From assembly GCA_903929765.1 (NCBI GenBank), contig CAIYVX010000030.1:1-57227 (forward strand): a stretch of 57,227 nt of DNA, read 5' to 3'. Below are positions 17,985-26,693 of this stretch, one piece after another. Below the pieces are notes generated by a model, which saw only the letters and a program-made list of their open reading frames with translations, did not search any database and was not told the origin of the DNA. Within the stretch, counting starts at the first letter, position 1, and each line of letters starts with the position of its first letter. A program made the position numbers and the translations under genes. The DNA comes from an uncultured Planctomycetia bacterium (GTDB lineage: Bacteria > Planctomycetota > Phycisphaerae > FEN-1346 > JAACEH01).

Positions 17985-18893
17985 ATGGTTGCGAGAAACA
18001 CGGCGGTTGCGAGGCAGCACCTGGTGCGGTTTTACGACGATGGCCCGGGTGGTTCCGTCGCCACCAAAGAGAAGGAACAGGCTTTTCGGGACGGTTTCGT
18101 GGCCGAAGCCCGCCGGTTGGTCCGCGCCTGGGCACACCCGCCGGCGGAACTGCTGACCAACGACCAGATAACCAGAGTTTCGCTGGCCGAGCGAATGAAG
18201 AAGCTGAAGTTCCACTCCAGCGCCGAGATCGAGGCGGCCAGGAATCAGCGCCAACAGACCCGCGAGCGGCACAGTGTATATCGCCGTGGTCCGGACGGCC
18301 CCAAGACCTATCTCTCGGGCTACCTGGCGGGCCACGAAGTGCCGGCTGCTCGCGCCCGCGGTCGCCACCACGCCCTGGAATATGTGATCGAACCGTGGCG
18401 CGACGCCGCCACGTCCGACGTCGACGTGTTCGACCCACTGCTCCTGCACCCCTGGCTGGCGGCGGTCGAGCAATGGGCACAAAGTCCGCTCCGGCCGGAG
18501 GCTCCCGCGCCGCCGCCCAGGCTGCTGGAGATCAGGGCGGCCACGGCTCACCTGCGTCAGGAAGCGCCGCTCATTCCCGTCAGCACCGCGTTTTCCGAGC
18601 CGGCCCTGGTCTGCCTGGTATGCGGGTTTGAGTACGTTCACCCGGTGGCTGTGGAATGCTGTCCAGCCGGACCGCAGGGCCTGGTTTCCATCGACGCCAA
18701 GGGGGTCCACCTGGACCCGACCCGAGCTCCTCACGGTCGCGGCGTCGAAATCCGTCTGACCTTCCTCTGTGAACAAGGTCACCTCTTCAGCTACCGGCTG
18801 AAATTCCATGAGGGCCTGACGTTCCTCACGCGGCAGGTGGAGAACCTGCCGTCAAATGCGAAGGACCGGCCCGAGACGATCTGGCGGGACTGA
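17985..18893 (+). CDS. Zinc-finger-like element protein, 302 aa
   Basis: This 302-aa protein was not recognised as a named family. The N-terminal 100 residues are helical and charged; a proline-rich linker (PEAPAPPPRL) lies near 175. The C-terminal 100 residues form a cysteine/histidine-rich unit (CLVCGFEYVHPVAVECC, then FLCEQGHLFSYRLKFHEG) that could bind zinc. AAAGGG precedes the ATG. It sits 45 bp before the primase-helicase, probably in one transcript. Confidence 0.65.
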   Translation: MVARNTAVARQHLVRFYDDGPGGSVATKEKEQAFRDGFVAEARRLVRAWAHPPAELLTNDQITRVSLAERMKKLKFHSSAEIEAARNQRQQTRERHSVYRRGPDGPKTYLSGYLAGHEVPAARARGRHHALEYVIEPWRDAATSDVDVFDPLLLHPWLAAVEQWAQSPLRPEAPAPPPRLLEIRAATAHLRQEAPLIPVSTAFSEPALVCLVCGFEYVHPVAVECCPAGPQGLVSIDAKGVHLDPTRAPHGRGVEIRLTFLCEQGHLFSYRLKFHEGLTFLTRQVENLPSNAKDRPETIWRD

Positions 18894-18938
18894 CCCGCGG
18901 TTGAGCGGGTGCGACCACCTGTTAAGGAGAATGATTTG

Positions 18939-21104
18939 ATGGATTTTCTGAGAGACATTTTCGGTGACGCCCTCACACCGGAGCGGCGTCTGACGGTGTT
19001 CACGATACCCGACCGGCGGACGATGAGGTTCGCCAGTCTGGAGGGCGTCGAGGCCCACGCCTTGGATGCCAGCCGGCACGGGCGGGAGGTCTTCTTCGGT
19101 TTGGGGTTGATTCGCGGCGAGCCCAACGGCCGGGGCACAGCCGAGGACGTGGCCACCATCGGCTGTCTGTGGGCCGATATCGACTTGGCCGGCCCGGCCC
19201 ATCCGGACAAGGCCCTGCCGGCCAACTTCGAAGCGGTTAAACGCCTCCTCGATGATCTACCCCTCGCGCCGTCTGTCGTGGTCGACAGCGGGCATGGGGC
19301 ACACGCCTATTGGTTGCTGAAGGAGCCGTGGGTATTTGAGGACGAGGCCGACCGCCAGAAAGCCGCCGCCCTGGCCAAATCCTGGCACGGCCTCGTCTGT
19401 CGCCTGGCGGAGACCAAAGGCTGGAAACTAGAAAACCTCAGCGACCTGGCCCGCGTGCTCAGGGTGCCGGGAACCGTGAACCACAAGTTGCCAGGGCAAC
19501 CCACTGAGGTTCGCATTATTAGCCGCGACAGCACACGACGCTACAACCAGAGCGATTTTGAGCCATTCCTGGCTGACGCCACCGCCGCCGCGCCCCTGGC
19601 CGCGCCGGCAATATTAGTGGGCGACCTCGTTCTGCACCCCGACGCGGAACCGCCCGCCAGCCGGATGATGGAAGCTGCTGCCGCCAGCCCGAAGTTCCTC
19701 GATGCCTGGCGCGGCCAGCGGACCGATCTTCTGGACCGATCCCAGAGCGCCATTGATCTCAGCCTGGCGACCATCGCAGCGGCCCTGGGCTGGTCCGACC
19801 AGGAAATCGCCGACCTGATCATTGCCGCCAGGCGGGAGAGCGGCGACAAGCCCGAAAAGTCCCTGCGCCACGACTACATCGTCCGCACGCTGACCAAGGC
19901 CCGACAGGCAGCATCCGAGATGCCGAAGGCAAGCCCCGGCGTGGACATTTCGGGCCTGCTCGGGAAGGCGGCCTCAACTGGCGGTGGCGCCGGTAACGTG
20001 ACCACATCCGGCCTGCGCGTCGATGCCGTCTGCCTGGCCAACGTCGAACCGGAGCCGGTGCGCTGGCTTTGGCCGGGGCGGTTCGCCCTGAGCAAACTCT
20101 CGCTGATTGCCGGCCCGCCTGGCCTTGGCAAATCGTTCCTCACCCTCGACATGGCCGCTCGCATCTCGCGCGGGGCGACCTGGCCGTGTGATGATAGCCC
20201 CCAGGCCGAACCGGCGGGCGTCGTGCTTCTCTCGGCCGAGGACGACATCAGCGACACCATCGTGCCGCGCCTCATTGCCGCCGGGGCCGACCGTTCGCGC
20301 ATCCTGGCCATGCGGGCCATATATCAGCCGCAGTTGGCCCTCATCCCCGGCTTCGAAAAGCAGGTGCCGTTCAGCCTGCTCGAACATGTGCCACAGCTTG
20401 AAGAACTCATCCGGTTGGCCGAGCCGTGTCGTTTGGTGATCATCGACCCGGTCAGCGCCTTCCTGGGCAGCACCGACAGCCACAACAACAGCGAGGTCCG
20501 CAGCGTCCTCGCGCCTCTGGCCGAGATGGCCGCCCGCCATCGTGTGGCCGTCGTCGTGATCAGCCATCTGAACAAAGGTCAGGGCAGCGCCCTGGACCGC
20601 GTGATCGGCTCGATTGCCTTCACCGCGGCCGCTCGCGCTGCCTTCGTGGTCACAAAGGATGATGACGATCCGGCTCGGCGGCTGCTCTTGCCGGTGAAGA
20701 ACAATCTGGGCTGCGACACTATCGGTTTTGCCTACCGCCTGGAAGGCGAGCCGACGCCGCACGTCGAGTGGGAGCCCGCGCCGGTGACGATGTCAGCGGA
20801 CGAGGCCGTTGGCGGGGAACACCGGTCTCGCGGGCCCGACCCCGAGGCCCGGCGGGACGCCGAAGCCTGGCTCCTGGACTTCCTGGCCGTCAGGCCGCGA
20901 CCAGCGCTGGAGGTCTTTAACGCGGCCAGGGATGACGGGCATACAAAGGACACTATCAAGCGGGCAAAAGCAGCCGTGGGCATCCTCTCGGTCAAGGCCG
21001 AGTTTGGCGGCGGCTGGGTCTGGATGCTGCCAGGCTGCGGGCCGCTGATGAAGGTCACGCACGAAGGGCGCACCAAGGGCGCAGATACGCTCTGCCCCCT
21101 ATAA
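18939..21104 (+). CDS. Primase-helicase replication protein, RepA-like ATPase
   Basis: The 721-aa protein has an N-terminal RepB/primase-polymerase-like region (about 1-210: WADIDLAG, SVVVDSGHGAHAYW, RVLRVPGTVNHK) and a RepA/RecA-type hexameric ATPase (about 360-610). The ATPase has Walker A AGPPGLGKS (K398) and Walker B LVIIDPVSAFLG (D503). The C-terminal 90 residues look like a winged helix (LEVFNAARDDGHTKDTIKRA). Such proteins prime and unwind DNA for plasmid or integrative-element replication. The ATG at 18939 has AAGGAG nine bases upstream. It is the best evidence that 13.6-25.2 kb was a self-replicating or conjugative-type element. Confidence 0.88.
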   Translation: MDFLRDIFGDALTPERRLTVFTIPDRRTMRFASLEGVEAHALDASRHGREVFFGLGLIRGEPNGRGTAEDVATIGCLWADIDLAGPAHPDKALPANFEAVKRLLDDLPLAPSVVVDSGHGAHAYWLLKEPWVFEDEADRQKAAALAKSWHGLVCRLAETKGWKLENLSDLARVLRVPGTVNHKLPGQPTEVRIISRDSTRRYNQSDFEPFLADATAAAPLAAPAILVGDLVLHPDAEPPASRMMEAAAASPKFLDAWRGQRTDLLDRSQSAIDLSLATIAAALGWSDQEIADLIIAARRESGDKPEKSLRHDYIVRTLTKARQAASEMPKASPGVDISGLLGKAASTGGGAGNVTTSGLRVDAVCLANVEPEPVRWLWPGRFALSKLSLIAGPPGLGKSFLTLDMAARISRGATWPCDDSPQAEPAGVVLLSAEDDISDTIVPRLIAAGADRSRILAMRAIYQPQLALIPGFEKQVPFSLLEHVPQLEELIRLAEPCRLVIIDPVSAFLGSTDSHNNSEVRSVLAPLAEMAARHRVAVVVISHLNKGQGSALDRVIGSIAFTAAARAAFVVTKDDDDPARRLLLPVKNNLGCDTIGFAYRLEGEPTPHVEWEPAPVTMSADEAVGGEHRSRGPDPEARRDAEAWLLDFLAVRPRPALEVFNAARDDGHTKDTIKRAKAAVGILSVKAEFGGGWVWMLPGCGPLMKVTHEGRTKGADTLCPL

Positions 21105-21739
21105 CTGCCGCCCCTTCCAACTAACTGCCAACCCTTCGTAAAAAGAAGGGGAAAAGAGAAAGGTGTAACTTCCGCCTCTTGGGGCCAGACACGAAGGGGC
21201 GGCAGTAGTTTGGGGCAGGGAGAACTTTGCTCCCTTGGCCACGGGGCTGGTCACGTTGGCCCGCGCTGGGAGGCGGATCGCAGCCGCCAACGATACCCCA
21301 GGTCAAAGGTGCCATCAAAGGTGCGCAAAGGGGGCTGCCATTAGAAACTACCGTATCTTCCATACCTTTAATCTAACCCCCATACCTTTGCTAATAAGAG
21401 TAAAAACCAAAGGAGGGGAAGAGACGGTAGTTGTTTGGGGCAGGGAAGACGGGCCGCACCTTTGACGGGAACGTGCCGAAGCCCACAGGTTGTGAAGGCG
21501 GGGCAACACCTCGTGCCACGGCGTGCCCACGTTGGGCCACGTTCGCGTCCATCGCCGTCAGTCGTCCTCGTGGCCGCCAGGCGTGCCCGGCCGCCACGTA
21601 GGCGAACGTGGGGCGAGATTCGTAGGTACTACCCGGGCCAAACCAAAAGAGAGGCCCGCGAATGGAGCCGAGGAGTTAGCCAGAGTTTGTTCAGAGGTGT
21701 GTCTATTCTGCCGTAACGCGCCAGACATAGTAGGGTCGC
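21105..21739. repeat. Dense inverted-repeat region after the primase-helicase
   Basis: No convincing gene lies here. Unit 1 is bounded by CTGCCGCCCCTTC (21105-21117)/GAAGGGGCGGCAG (21193-21205). Unit 2 is bounded by AACTACCGT (21346-21354)/ACGGTAGTT (21424-21432) and outside that by GTCAAAGGTGC (21302-21312)/GCACCTTTGAC (21456-21466). GTTTGGGGCAGGGA follows both units (21208-21221 and 21433-21446). CCACGTTCGC (21537-21546) pairs with GCGAACGTGG (21602-21611). This suits an origin, a transfer site or structured RNAs. Confidence 0.8.
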
Positions 21740-21937
21740 ATGATTCTGACACGCGAATCGCTGCTGGAGGCCTCTTGGTCGTGCTATGGCGACCATCGTG
21801 GCTGTTACCGCCGCGGATGTCCCATCTGCGGCCAGGTCTTCTTCGCCGGGAGACCACAGGCGAGGTATTGCCGGGCTGCCTGCCGCCAGAGGGCCTACCG
21901 CCGTCGGCGGCTGCGAGTCGGAAGCATCAGGTCGTAG
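21740..21937 (+). CDS. Small cysteine-rich protein
   Basis: The 65-aa protein has a CPICGQVF knuckle followed by a basic YCRAACRQRAYRRRRLR segment, typical of small zinc-finger proteins on mobile elements. Four cysteines could bind one zinc ion. No strong ribosome binding site precedes the ATG, so the start is uncertain. DNA or RNA binding is inferred only from composition. Confidence 0.55.
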   Translation: MILTRESLLEASWSCYGDHRGCYRRGCPICGQVFFAGRPQARYCRAACRQRAYRRRRLRVGSIRS

Positions 21938-22048
21938 GCGTCCTGCTGAACTTCATTAGATCGCATCTGTCTCCGTTACCTTCCCCGCCCGGTGGCGTTT
22001 GGCCGGCCGCCAGCGCGGGTCAACAATTTCGGCCAAAGGAGAACAGCA

Positions 22049-22669
22049 ATGAATTGGGTTTCGGAAAACGCGAAGGACGAGCAGTTGGTGCGGAAGCTGG
22101 GCCTCGGGCCGCTGGCCGTAAGCGGTCTGGTGCCTGGCGAGGGCCTGGGTATCCCCATCGAGTTGCACAATGCTCGGCTCGGCAGGGTAGAGGACCGGGC
22201 CAGAAGGCTCATCGCCGACCGGGCGCGGTTGGGTGACGTGGACAACTGGGCGGCGGCCGACAGCACCGCCCTCCTGGCCGAAAGGGACCGCCTGCGCCAC
22301 GAGTCCTGGGACTTTCTGCAGGAACTCCGGGCCGTGGTCCAAGACCGCCGCGACGTGCTGGACCAGGTGGGGACCTGGCTCGGGGAACTCGGCGGCGATC
22401 TTTCTCACGACCATGAGCAGGCCGAGAAGTCGGCGGCCAACGCCCTCGCCAAGGAGCGGCGTGAGATCGAACGCCGCACCCCGGCCACCGCCGCCGCCCA
22501 CTTCAGCAACCTGGTGGCCAACCAGGAACCGGTCCGGGAGGCCGCGGCCAGGGTCGATGCCGCTCAGGCCACCTTCAACGAGGTCAACGCGGCCAGGTTG
22601 CACCTGTCGAACGGCCTGTCGGAAATCATGCGGCGTCAGCGGGACTTGTTTCAGACGTTGGCCCAGTAA
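22049..22669 (+). CDS. Coiled-coil element protein, 206 aa
   Basis: This 206-aa protein was not recognised. It is almost wholly helical and charged, with long heptad-like stretches (about 40-110 and 120-200), and lacks cysteine and membrane segments. AAAGGAGA (22035-22042) lies before the ATG at 22049, which decides the start. It is followed after 21 bp by a small gene with its own strong ribosome binding site. Coiled-coil structure is likely; function is unknown. Confidence 0.7.
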   Translation: MNWVSENAKDEQLVRKLGLGPLAVSGLVPGEGLGIPIELHNARLGRVEDRARRLIADRARLGDVDNWAAADSTALLAERDRLRHESWDFLQELRAVVQDRRDVLDQVGTWLGELGGDLSHDHEQAEKSAANALAKERREIERRTPATAAAHFSNLVANQEPVREAAARVDAAQATFNEVNAARLHLSNGLSEIMRRQRDLFQTLAQ

Positions 22670-22690
22670 CCCTTGCCAAGGAGGAAAAGC

Positions 22691-22903
22691 ATGACGAACA
22701 TAAAAGATAAAAAACCCGCGCTGAAGCGCCCGAAAGACCGGGTACTCGAATGGACCGACAACCCCGGACCGGCAGTCGCCTACATCCGGACCGATTTGCC
22801 CCCGCCGAACCTCTGCACCGTCAGCCCGGTGTTGAGCAAGTCGTCGAAACGCAAGCCGAGGCAATACCCGAGCCGGGAGCCGGTTGCTCAGACAAGTTCA
22901 TGA
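22691..22903 (+). CDS. Small basic hypothetical protein, 70 aa
   Basis: This 70-aa lysine-rich protein (MTNIKDKKPALKRPKDRVL) was not recognised. AAGGAGG sits at the right distance before the ATG, and spacing from its neighbour suggests co-transcription. The reading frame is supported mainly by the ribosome binding site. Confidence 0.55.
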   Translation: MTNIKDKKPALKRPKDRVLEWTDNPGPAVAYIRTDLPPPNLCTVSPVLSKSSKRKPRQYPSREPVAQTSS

Positions 22904-22913
22904 AGGAGAAGTT

Positions 22914-23090
22914 ATGCAGGTAGCGGGAATGAATGCCAGGACCAGCGTCCACGTTGGCCACAGTTCGCACCCCGTGCCGTCAGCCGTACCCGTGGCCATC
23001 CGTTGTACCGGCCCACCCCGTGGGTCACCGTGGCGGAATACAAATGGTTCCTCCCCGGCCAACGGCCTCTTCCGGCCGTTGCGGGAGTAG
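22914..23090 (+). CDS. Doubtful small ORF
   Basis: AAGGAGAAG precedes an ATG opening a 58-aa frame. Its middle (22948-22997) resembles 21526-21574 at the DNA level, and in another frame at the protein level. It may therefore be a repeated non-coding unit or a decayed gene. Confidence 0.25.
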   Translation: MQVAGMNARTSVHVGHSSHPVPSAVPVAIRCTGPPRGSPWRNTNGSSPANGLFRPLRE

Positions 23091-23189
23091 CCGGCGTCCT
23101 GCTTTTAGTTTGTTGTGGCAGCGAACATGAGGTCGGTGGAGGTGTGATGGTGTGGTCCGCGGGGGCGCGCGACCATGTATCCGGTCGCG
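23060..23189 (+). promoter_or_regulatory. Two hairpins before the recombinase companion gene
   Basis: CAACGGCC/GGCCGTTG with a 6-base loop (23060-23081) and CGCGACC/GGTCGCG with an 8-base loop (23168-23189) lie in the leader before the companion gene. Neither has a T tract. They could be operators or RNA attenuator stems. Confidence 0.4.
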
Positions 23190-23246
23190 AGCCCTCGCTG
23201 TTGGTAGGGAAAGTGAGCAGCAACCGCACGGAAAGGAGTGACACGC

Positions 23247-23735
23247 GTGGTGGCATTTAACACGAGTAGCCTGAGCGACGGCGGGGTAGCCCTGCTGGAA
23301 GACGACCCGAAGGTGATCGAGGTCGACGATATTCAACCAGGCCGAAAGCCTATCGTTGCCAAGCCGGATTTGACTGGACTTGTACCTCGATTTGAGGCCC
23401 CATGTCCACCGTCCGGGGTGGTCCCGGACAGGCCGTTGGACATCGCCTGGATTGATGACGAGTTGCTCCTGAAAACCCGCCGGGTCTGGTCGAAAGAGTA
23501 TGGGCGGGCGATTTCTGAAAGCGAAGCCATCGAGATTCTGGTGAACGTCAAGCGACTGGCAGAAGTGCTCCTGGGACCGAAATGGAGGAAGCCGAGAGAT
23601 GAACGTGATCATTTGGGCACGGGTATCGTCGCGCGAGCAGAGGGAAGGGTACAGCATCGACGCCCAGTTGCGGATCACCCGCGACCGGGCCACCAGGGAA
23701 GGCTGGAAAGTGGTCCGCGAGTTCGCTGTCGCTGA
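23247..23735 (+). CDS. Recombinase companion protein, extended copy
   Basis: A start at GTG 23247 has AAAGGAG (23232-23238) eight bases upstream and gives 162 aa. Residues 75-112 (VWSKEYGRAISESEAIEILV, then NVKRLAEVLL) match the protein encoded before the second recombinase (VWSEAWGRPVSEDEAVEILV, then NVRRLGEVLL). In that copy the gene ends in ATGA at the recombinase start. Here the stop is lost and the frame runs 137 bp into the recombinase gene, so the last 45 residues are probably not functional. A role as a recombination directionality factor or recombinase partner is inferred from the conserved pairing only. Confidence 0.7.
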   Translation: MVAFNTSSLSDGGVALLEDDPKVIEVDDIQPGRKPIVAKPDLTGLVPRFEAPCPPSGVVPDRPLDIAWIDDELLLKTRRVWSKEYGRAISESEAIEILVNVKRLAEVLLGPKWRKPRDERDHLGTGIVARAEGRVQHRRPVADHPRPGHQGRLESGPRVRCR

Positions 23736-25215
23736 GTCGGCCAAGCGCGGGGCCGAGCGTCTGGCCTTCAACGAGATGTTCGCGTGGGTGCGCAAGAACG
23801 CTCGCCGCGAGGGCATCCAGGCCATCCTGAGCCACAAGCTCGACCGTGTCTGCCGCAACATGCGGGACGCCGTCCGGCTTCAGGAACTCGAAGACCTATG
23901 TGGCGTTAAGTTGGCCTTCGTGGACAACCAGTTCGGCCCGGGCGCGGCCGGGGCGTTGTCGTTCAACGTCATGGCCGCCGTCGCCCAGTATTACAGCGAC
24001 AACTTGCAGGGCGAAGTGGTCAAAGGCATGGATGAAAAAGTGAAACAAGGCTGGCTGCCTGCGGCAGCGCCGTTCGGCTACCGCAACGTGCAGGGCAACC
24101 GTGATCAGCCTATTCAGCCTGATCCCGTCGAGGCCCGGGCCGTGGCGAGGATCTTCGAACTCTACGCCAAGGGCGACACGACCTTCAAAGCCCTGGCCGA
24201 CCAGTTGGCCGCCGAGGGCCACATTTACCAACCGGCCATGACACGGTTCTACCGCTCCATCCTGTCGCGCATTCTCAACAGCAGGTTCTACCTCGGCGAG
24301 ATCGTCTGGCGGGGCAAAACCTATCCTGGCAAACACCAGCACTTGGTCTCCCGCGAGGTGTTCGATCAGTGCCAGGTCATACTCGCGGGCAAGAACCGCC
24401 GCTACCGTCAGGCCAACCATTCTTACGCCGGCGGGTTGTTCCGCTGCGCCTATTGCGGCCAGTCCCTGACCGGCGAACGCATTCGGCGGCGGCTCAGGGG
24501 CGGAGCGGTGCGGGAGCACTTGTACTATCGTTGTGCGAACAACCACCGCGGCTCTGACCATCCCCCGGTTCGCTGGCGAGCCGAGAAGTTGGAGCAGGAC
24601 ATCTTGGCCGAACTCGACAAGCTGAAGTTGCCGACCAAGGAACTTCGCGACTGGTTCCGCGACGCCCTCATCAAGGCCTTCGCTGACGTGACGGACTACC
24701 ACCGCCGCCAATCGCAAGCCGTCGAGAAAAGGCGGGCCGAGCTTAAGGGCCAGCAGGACCGATTGCTGAACGGTTATTTGAACGGCATCATCGACGAGGC
24801 CGTGTTTCAGACCAAGTCGGCGGAACTGAAGTGCTTCGAAAACGAAGTCCGCGAATCCGCGGAAGCGGCGGTCGTATTCGATCCCGCCCAGGCCGAGCGG
24901 GTGCTGAAGACATTTGATTTTAGCCAGAAGGCCGCCGAGGAGTGGCGCGGTTCAAACAACTCCCGTCGCCATGAGATCATCGAAGCGGTGAGTTTGAACC
25001 GTGCTGTGAGCGACGTAAGTCTTTGTGTGACAAAGAGAAAGCCGTTCGACATTCTTGCCGAACGGCCTTCTTTTGTAAATGGTCGGGGCGACTGTACGGA
25101 CTTCGAACCGAACCGCGTTTCCGATGAAATAACGCCACTTCTGGTCACCGCCTTCCTGGATACGCCCGAGACGCCCGTTCTTGCCGCGGCCCAAGTCTGG
25201 CGTGAATCAGCCTGA
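23599..25215 (+). CDS. Large serine recombinase 1
   Basis: The 538-aa protein has a resolvase catalytic domain (about 1-150; S10 in ARVSSREQ, and LSHKLDRVCRN), a recombinase domain (about 160-265), a zinc ribbon (FRCAYCGQSLTGE and partners, about 280-330) and a coiled coil (about 370-430). Such enzymes integrate and excise elements at attP/attB. GAGGA lies before the ATG. It is a close paralogue of the recombinase at 49980-51479. From about residue 480 the frame runs through a terminator hairpin and the 14-bp att-like core, then 40 further codons unlike the paralogue, overlapping the convergent next gene by 9 bp. These last residues probably come from DNA joined at integration. Confidence 0.93.
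   Translation: MNVIIWARVSSREQREGYSIDAQLRITRDRATREGWKVVREFAVAESAKRGAERLAFNEMFAWVRKNARREGIQAILSHKLDRVCRNMRDAVRLQELEDLCGVKLAFVDNQFGPGAAGALSFNVMAAVAQYYSDNLQGEVVKGMDEKVKQGWLPAAAPFGYRNVQGNRDQPIQPDPVEARAVARIFELYAKGDTTFKALADQLAAEGHIYQPAMTRFYRSILSRILNSRFYLGEIVWRGKTYPGKHQHLVSREVFDQCQVILAGKNRRYRQANHSYAGGLFRCAYCGQSLTGERIRRRLRGGAVREHLYYRCANNHRGSDHPPVRWRAEKLEQDILAELDKLKLPTKELRDWFRDALIKAFADVTDYHRRQSQAVEKRRAELKGQQDRLLNGYLNGIIDEAVFQTKSAELKCFENEVRESAEAAVVFDPAQAERVLKTFDFSQKAAEEWRGSNNSRRHEIIEAVSLNRAVSDVSLCVTKRKPFDILAERPSFVNGRGDCTDFEPNRVSDEITPLLVTAFLDTPETPVLAAAQVWRESA
25041..25074 (+). terminator. Terminator hairpin inside recombinase 1
   Basis: GCCGTTCG (25041-25048) pairs with CGAACGGC (25059-25066), followed by CTTCTTTT. 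It lies before the ORF's stop codon, and the same structure is conserved in recombinase 2. Confidence 0.7.
25081..25094 (+). repeat. att-like core, left copy
   Basis: GGTCGGGGCGACTG is identical to 51459-51472, where it covers the 3' end of tRNA-Pro. The DNA after it here does not fold as a tRNA. It is the likely junction between the two tandem elements. Confidence 0.65.
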
Positions 25216-26664
25216 CTTGGTGGCCCCGAGCCGCCAGTAGCCCGTTCTTGCGGGACCGACGAACTTGATGCCCTTCGCCTGGCGAAGACCCCCAAGGTCG
25301 CGCTTGGCCGTTGAGGTCGAACAGCCGAATTTCACCGCCAGCTCGCTGTTTCGCAGCTTCGCGCCAGCCCTGAGTTGAGCCAAGGCCCACACCTGTCGCT
25401 CGTTCAGGTCCGTGCCCTCGCCGTCCGGGGCGGAGATTTGGGGATCATTGGGGTCATTTTGGGTATCAGCTTTGGGGTCATTGGGGTCACGATTGGGGTC
25501 ATCGGCCCGCGGTTTGGGGTCATGCCCGTCGCGGACCGTGATCTTCTCGCTGAGACGATAGCCCCGGCCGCCGCTCTCGATGACGTCCCGTGGCCCGCAT
25601 TGGATGTTGGCTTCCTCCAGCAACCGACCGGCCACCTTCTGTCGAAATTCTCGGACGGCTCCGGCGACGCCATTCTCGCCACTGTCGCAGTCCATCTCTT
25701 CAGCAAGCGCCACCCCGCAATAGGCGACGAACCGTCTGCGGTCGTTCTGCTGTTTTAGCTTGTCAAGAATCCGCCGGATCATGCCGCTCTCGCCGTTGCC
25801 GCAGATCTTTACCCCGCAGAGTTCCACGCGATCAGCGTGGAAAACTAGTTCGCCGCCCTGGAATGTTTTGGGCTTGGAGGCCGGCTTGGCCGCGGCTGGA
25901 CTTTTGTCAGCGACCTCTTTCTTCGGCAAGTTTTTCCTGATGACGCGGTCGAGCGTTCGTCCGGCGGTCGGGAACGGCTTGTTGATGAAGTCCGAGGCTC
26001 CCTTCTTCGTCAGGGACGCCGCCAGACGCATAATCTCATTGGCCAGATCGGGCGTCTCGGCCTTGTGGCTGGTCATGATGATGACCGGTAGAGCTTTGGT
26101 ACCGACGATCTCCTCCAGCAGGTTTTCCCCATTCTGGATTCGTGCGATGCCATGCTCCGACCTGGCGGGAATTTCCAGGTCAAGCAGAACGTAGGTGTAG
26201 TCGTGGCCCTTGAGGAGCTTGCGGGCTTCCTCCTGGCTTCGCGCGACGTGGAACCTGTGGCCGAGCGACGTGAGCGTCTCGGCCGCGGAGTCCACGGCTG
26301 CCGCGTCGTCTTCCACGACCAGAGCTAACGGCTCGATTGTCGGTTCCGAACTTGGCGAATCGGGTGGTGTCCTGCCCGCCAAAGAGCGACCTGCCACACC
26401 ATCGGGCGGCTCAAGGACATGCTGACGGTCTTGTTCGACCCACTCGTGGAGCTTCGGCAGCAGCTTCAGCAACGTCTGTGTCGACAACTGGTCAACGAGC
26501 GAATGTGCATCCCAATAAAGAAGCACCATCAGTTTCACGGGATCGGGCACCAAAATGACATTGCTCCCGTCGTTGGGATTGGAGTTGGCTGCCACGGGAT
26601 TTGCCTCACGGAAAAGTCCAGTCGGCCCACTACCCGAAATGGGCGGGATTCTCTGGAGGGTCAT
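25207..26664 (-). CDS. Receiver-domain protein with two winged-helix-like domains
   Basis: The 485-aa protein contains a CheY-like receiver domain (about 112-240) with acidic VVEDD, the phosphoacceptor D162 in VLLDLEIP and the lysine of FINKPFP. A middle domain (about 270-365) resembles an OmpR-type winged helix (FHADRVELCGVKICGN, ending in GGRGYRLSEKI). A C-terminal HTH (about 430-480: NSELAVKFGCSTSTAKRDL) follows a DPND-rich linker. No histidine kinase is in the window. It is read toward recombinase 1 and downstream of the exported-protein run, so it could control the element or its cargo. The start codon is uncertain because the candidate promoter lies on top of it. Confidence 0.8.
   Translation of the reverse strand: MTLQRIPPISGSGPTGLFREANPVAANSNPNDGSNVILVPDPVKLMVLLYWDAHSLVDQLSTQTLLKLLPKLHEWVEQDRQHVLEPPDGVAGRSLAGRTPPDSPSSEPTIEPLALVVEDDAAAVDSAAETLTSLGHRFHVARSQEEARKLLKGHDYTYVLLDLEIPARSEHGIARIQNGENLLEEIVGTKALPVIIMTSHKAETPDLANEIMRLAASLTKKGASDFINKPFPTAGRTLDRVIRKNLPKKEVADKSPAAAKPASKPKTFQGGELVFHADRVELCGVKICGNGESGMIRRILDKLKQQNDRRRFVAYCGVALAEEMDCDSGENGVAGAVREFRQKVAGRLLEEANIQCGPRDVIESGGRGYRLSEKITVRDGHDPKPRADDPNRDPNDPKADTQNDPNDPQISAPDGEGTDLNERQVWALAQLRAGAKLRNSELAVKFGCSTSTAKRDLGGLRQAKGIKFVGPARTGYWRLGATKSG
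25439..25522. repeat. TTGGGGTCA short tandem repeats
   Basis: Five exact copies of TTGGGGTCA lie at 25448, 25472, 25481, 25493 and 25514, with a related TTGGGGATCA at 25439. On the minus strand they encode the DPN/DPK linker of the receiver protein and could expand or contract in frame. Confidence 0.85.
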
Positions 26665-26665
26665 T

Positions 26666-26693
26666 ATCTTATAAAAGAAAGCCGCCGTGTCAA
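26666..26693 (-). promoter_or_regulatory. Candidate promoter of the receiver protein
   Basis: TTGACA (26693-26688), a 16-bp spacer and TAAGAT (26671-26666) are directly followed by the ATG at 26664. With this hexamer the transcript would start a few bases inside the listed frame, so either the start codon is downstream or a different -10 is used. Confidence 0.45.

Noticed and set aside
17679-18809. Minus-strand frame of 376 aa
   Set aside because: Opposite the zinc-finger-like protein and HEAGH gene; no motif.
25081-25110. Possible second tRNA 3' end after recombinase 1
   Set aside because: A TTCGAA-like loop is present but the T-stem does not pair and no anticodon arm follows.
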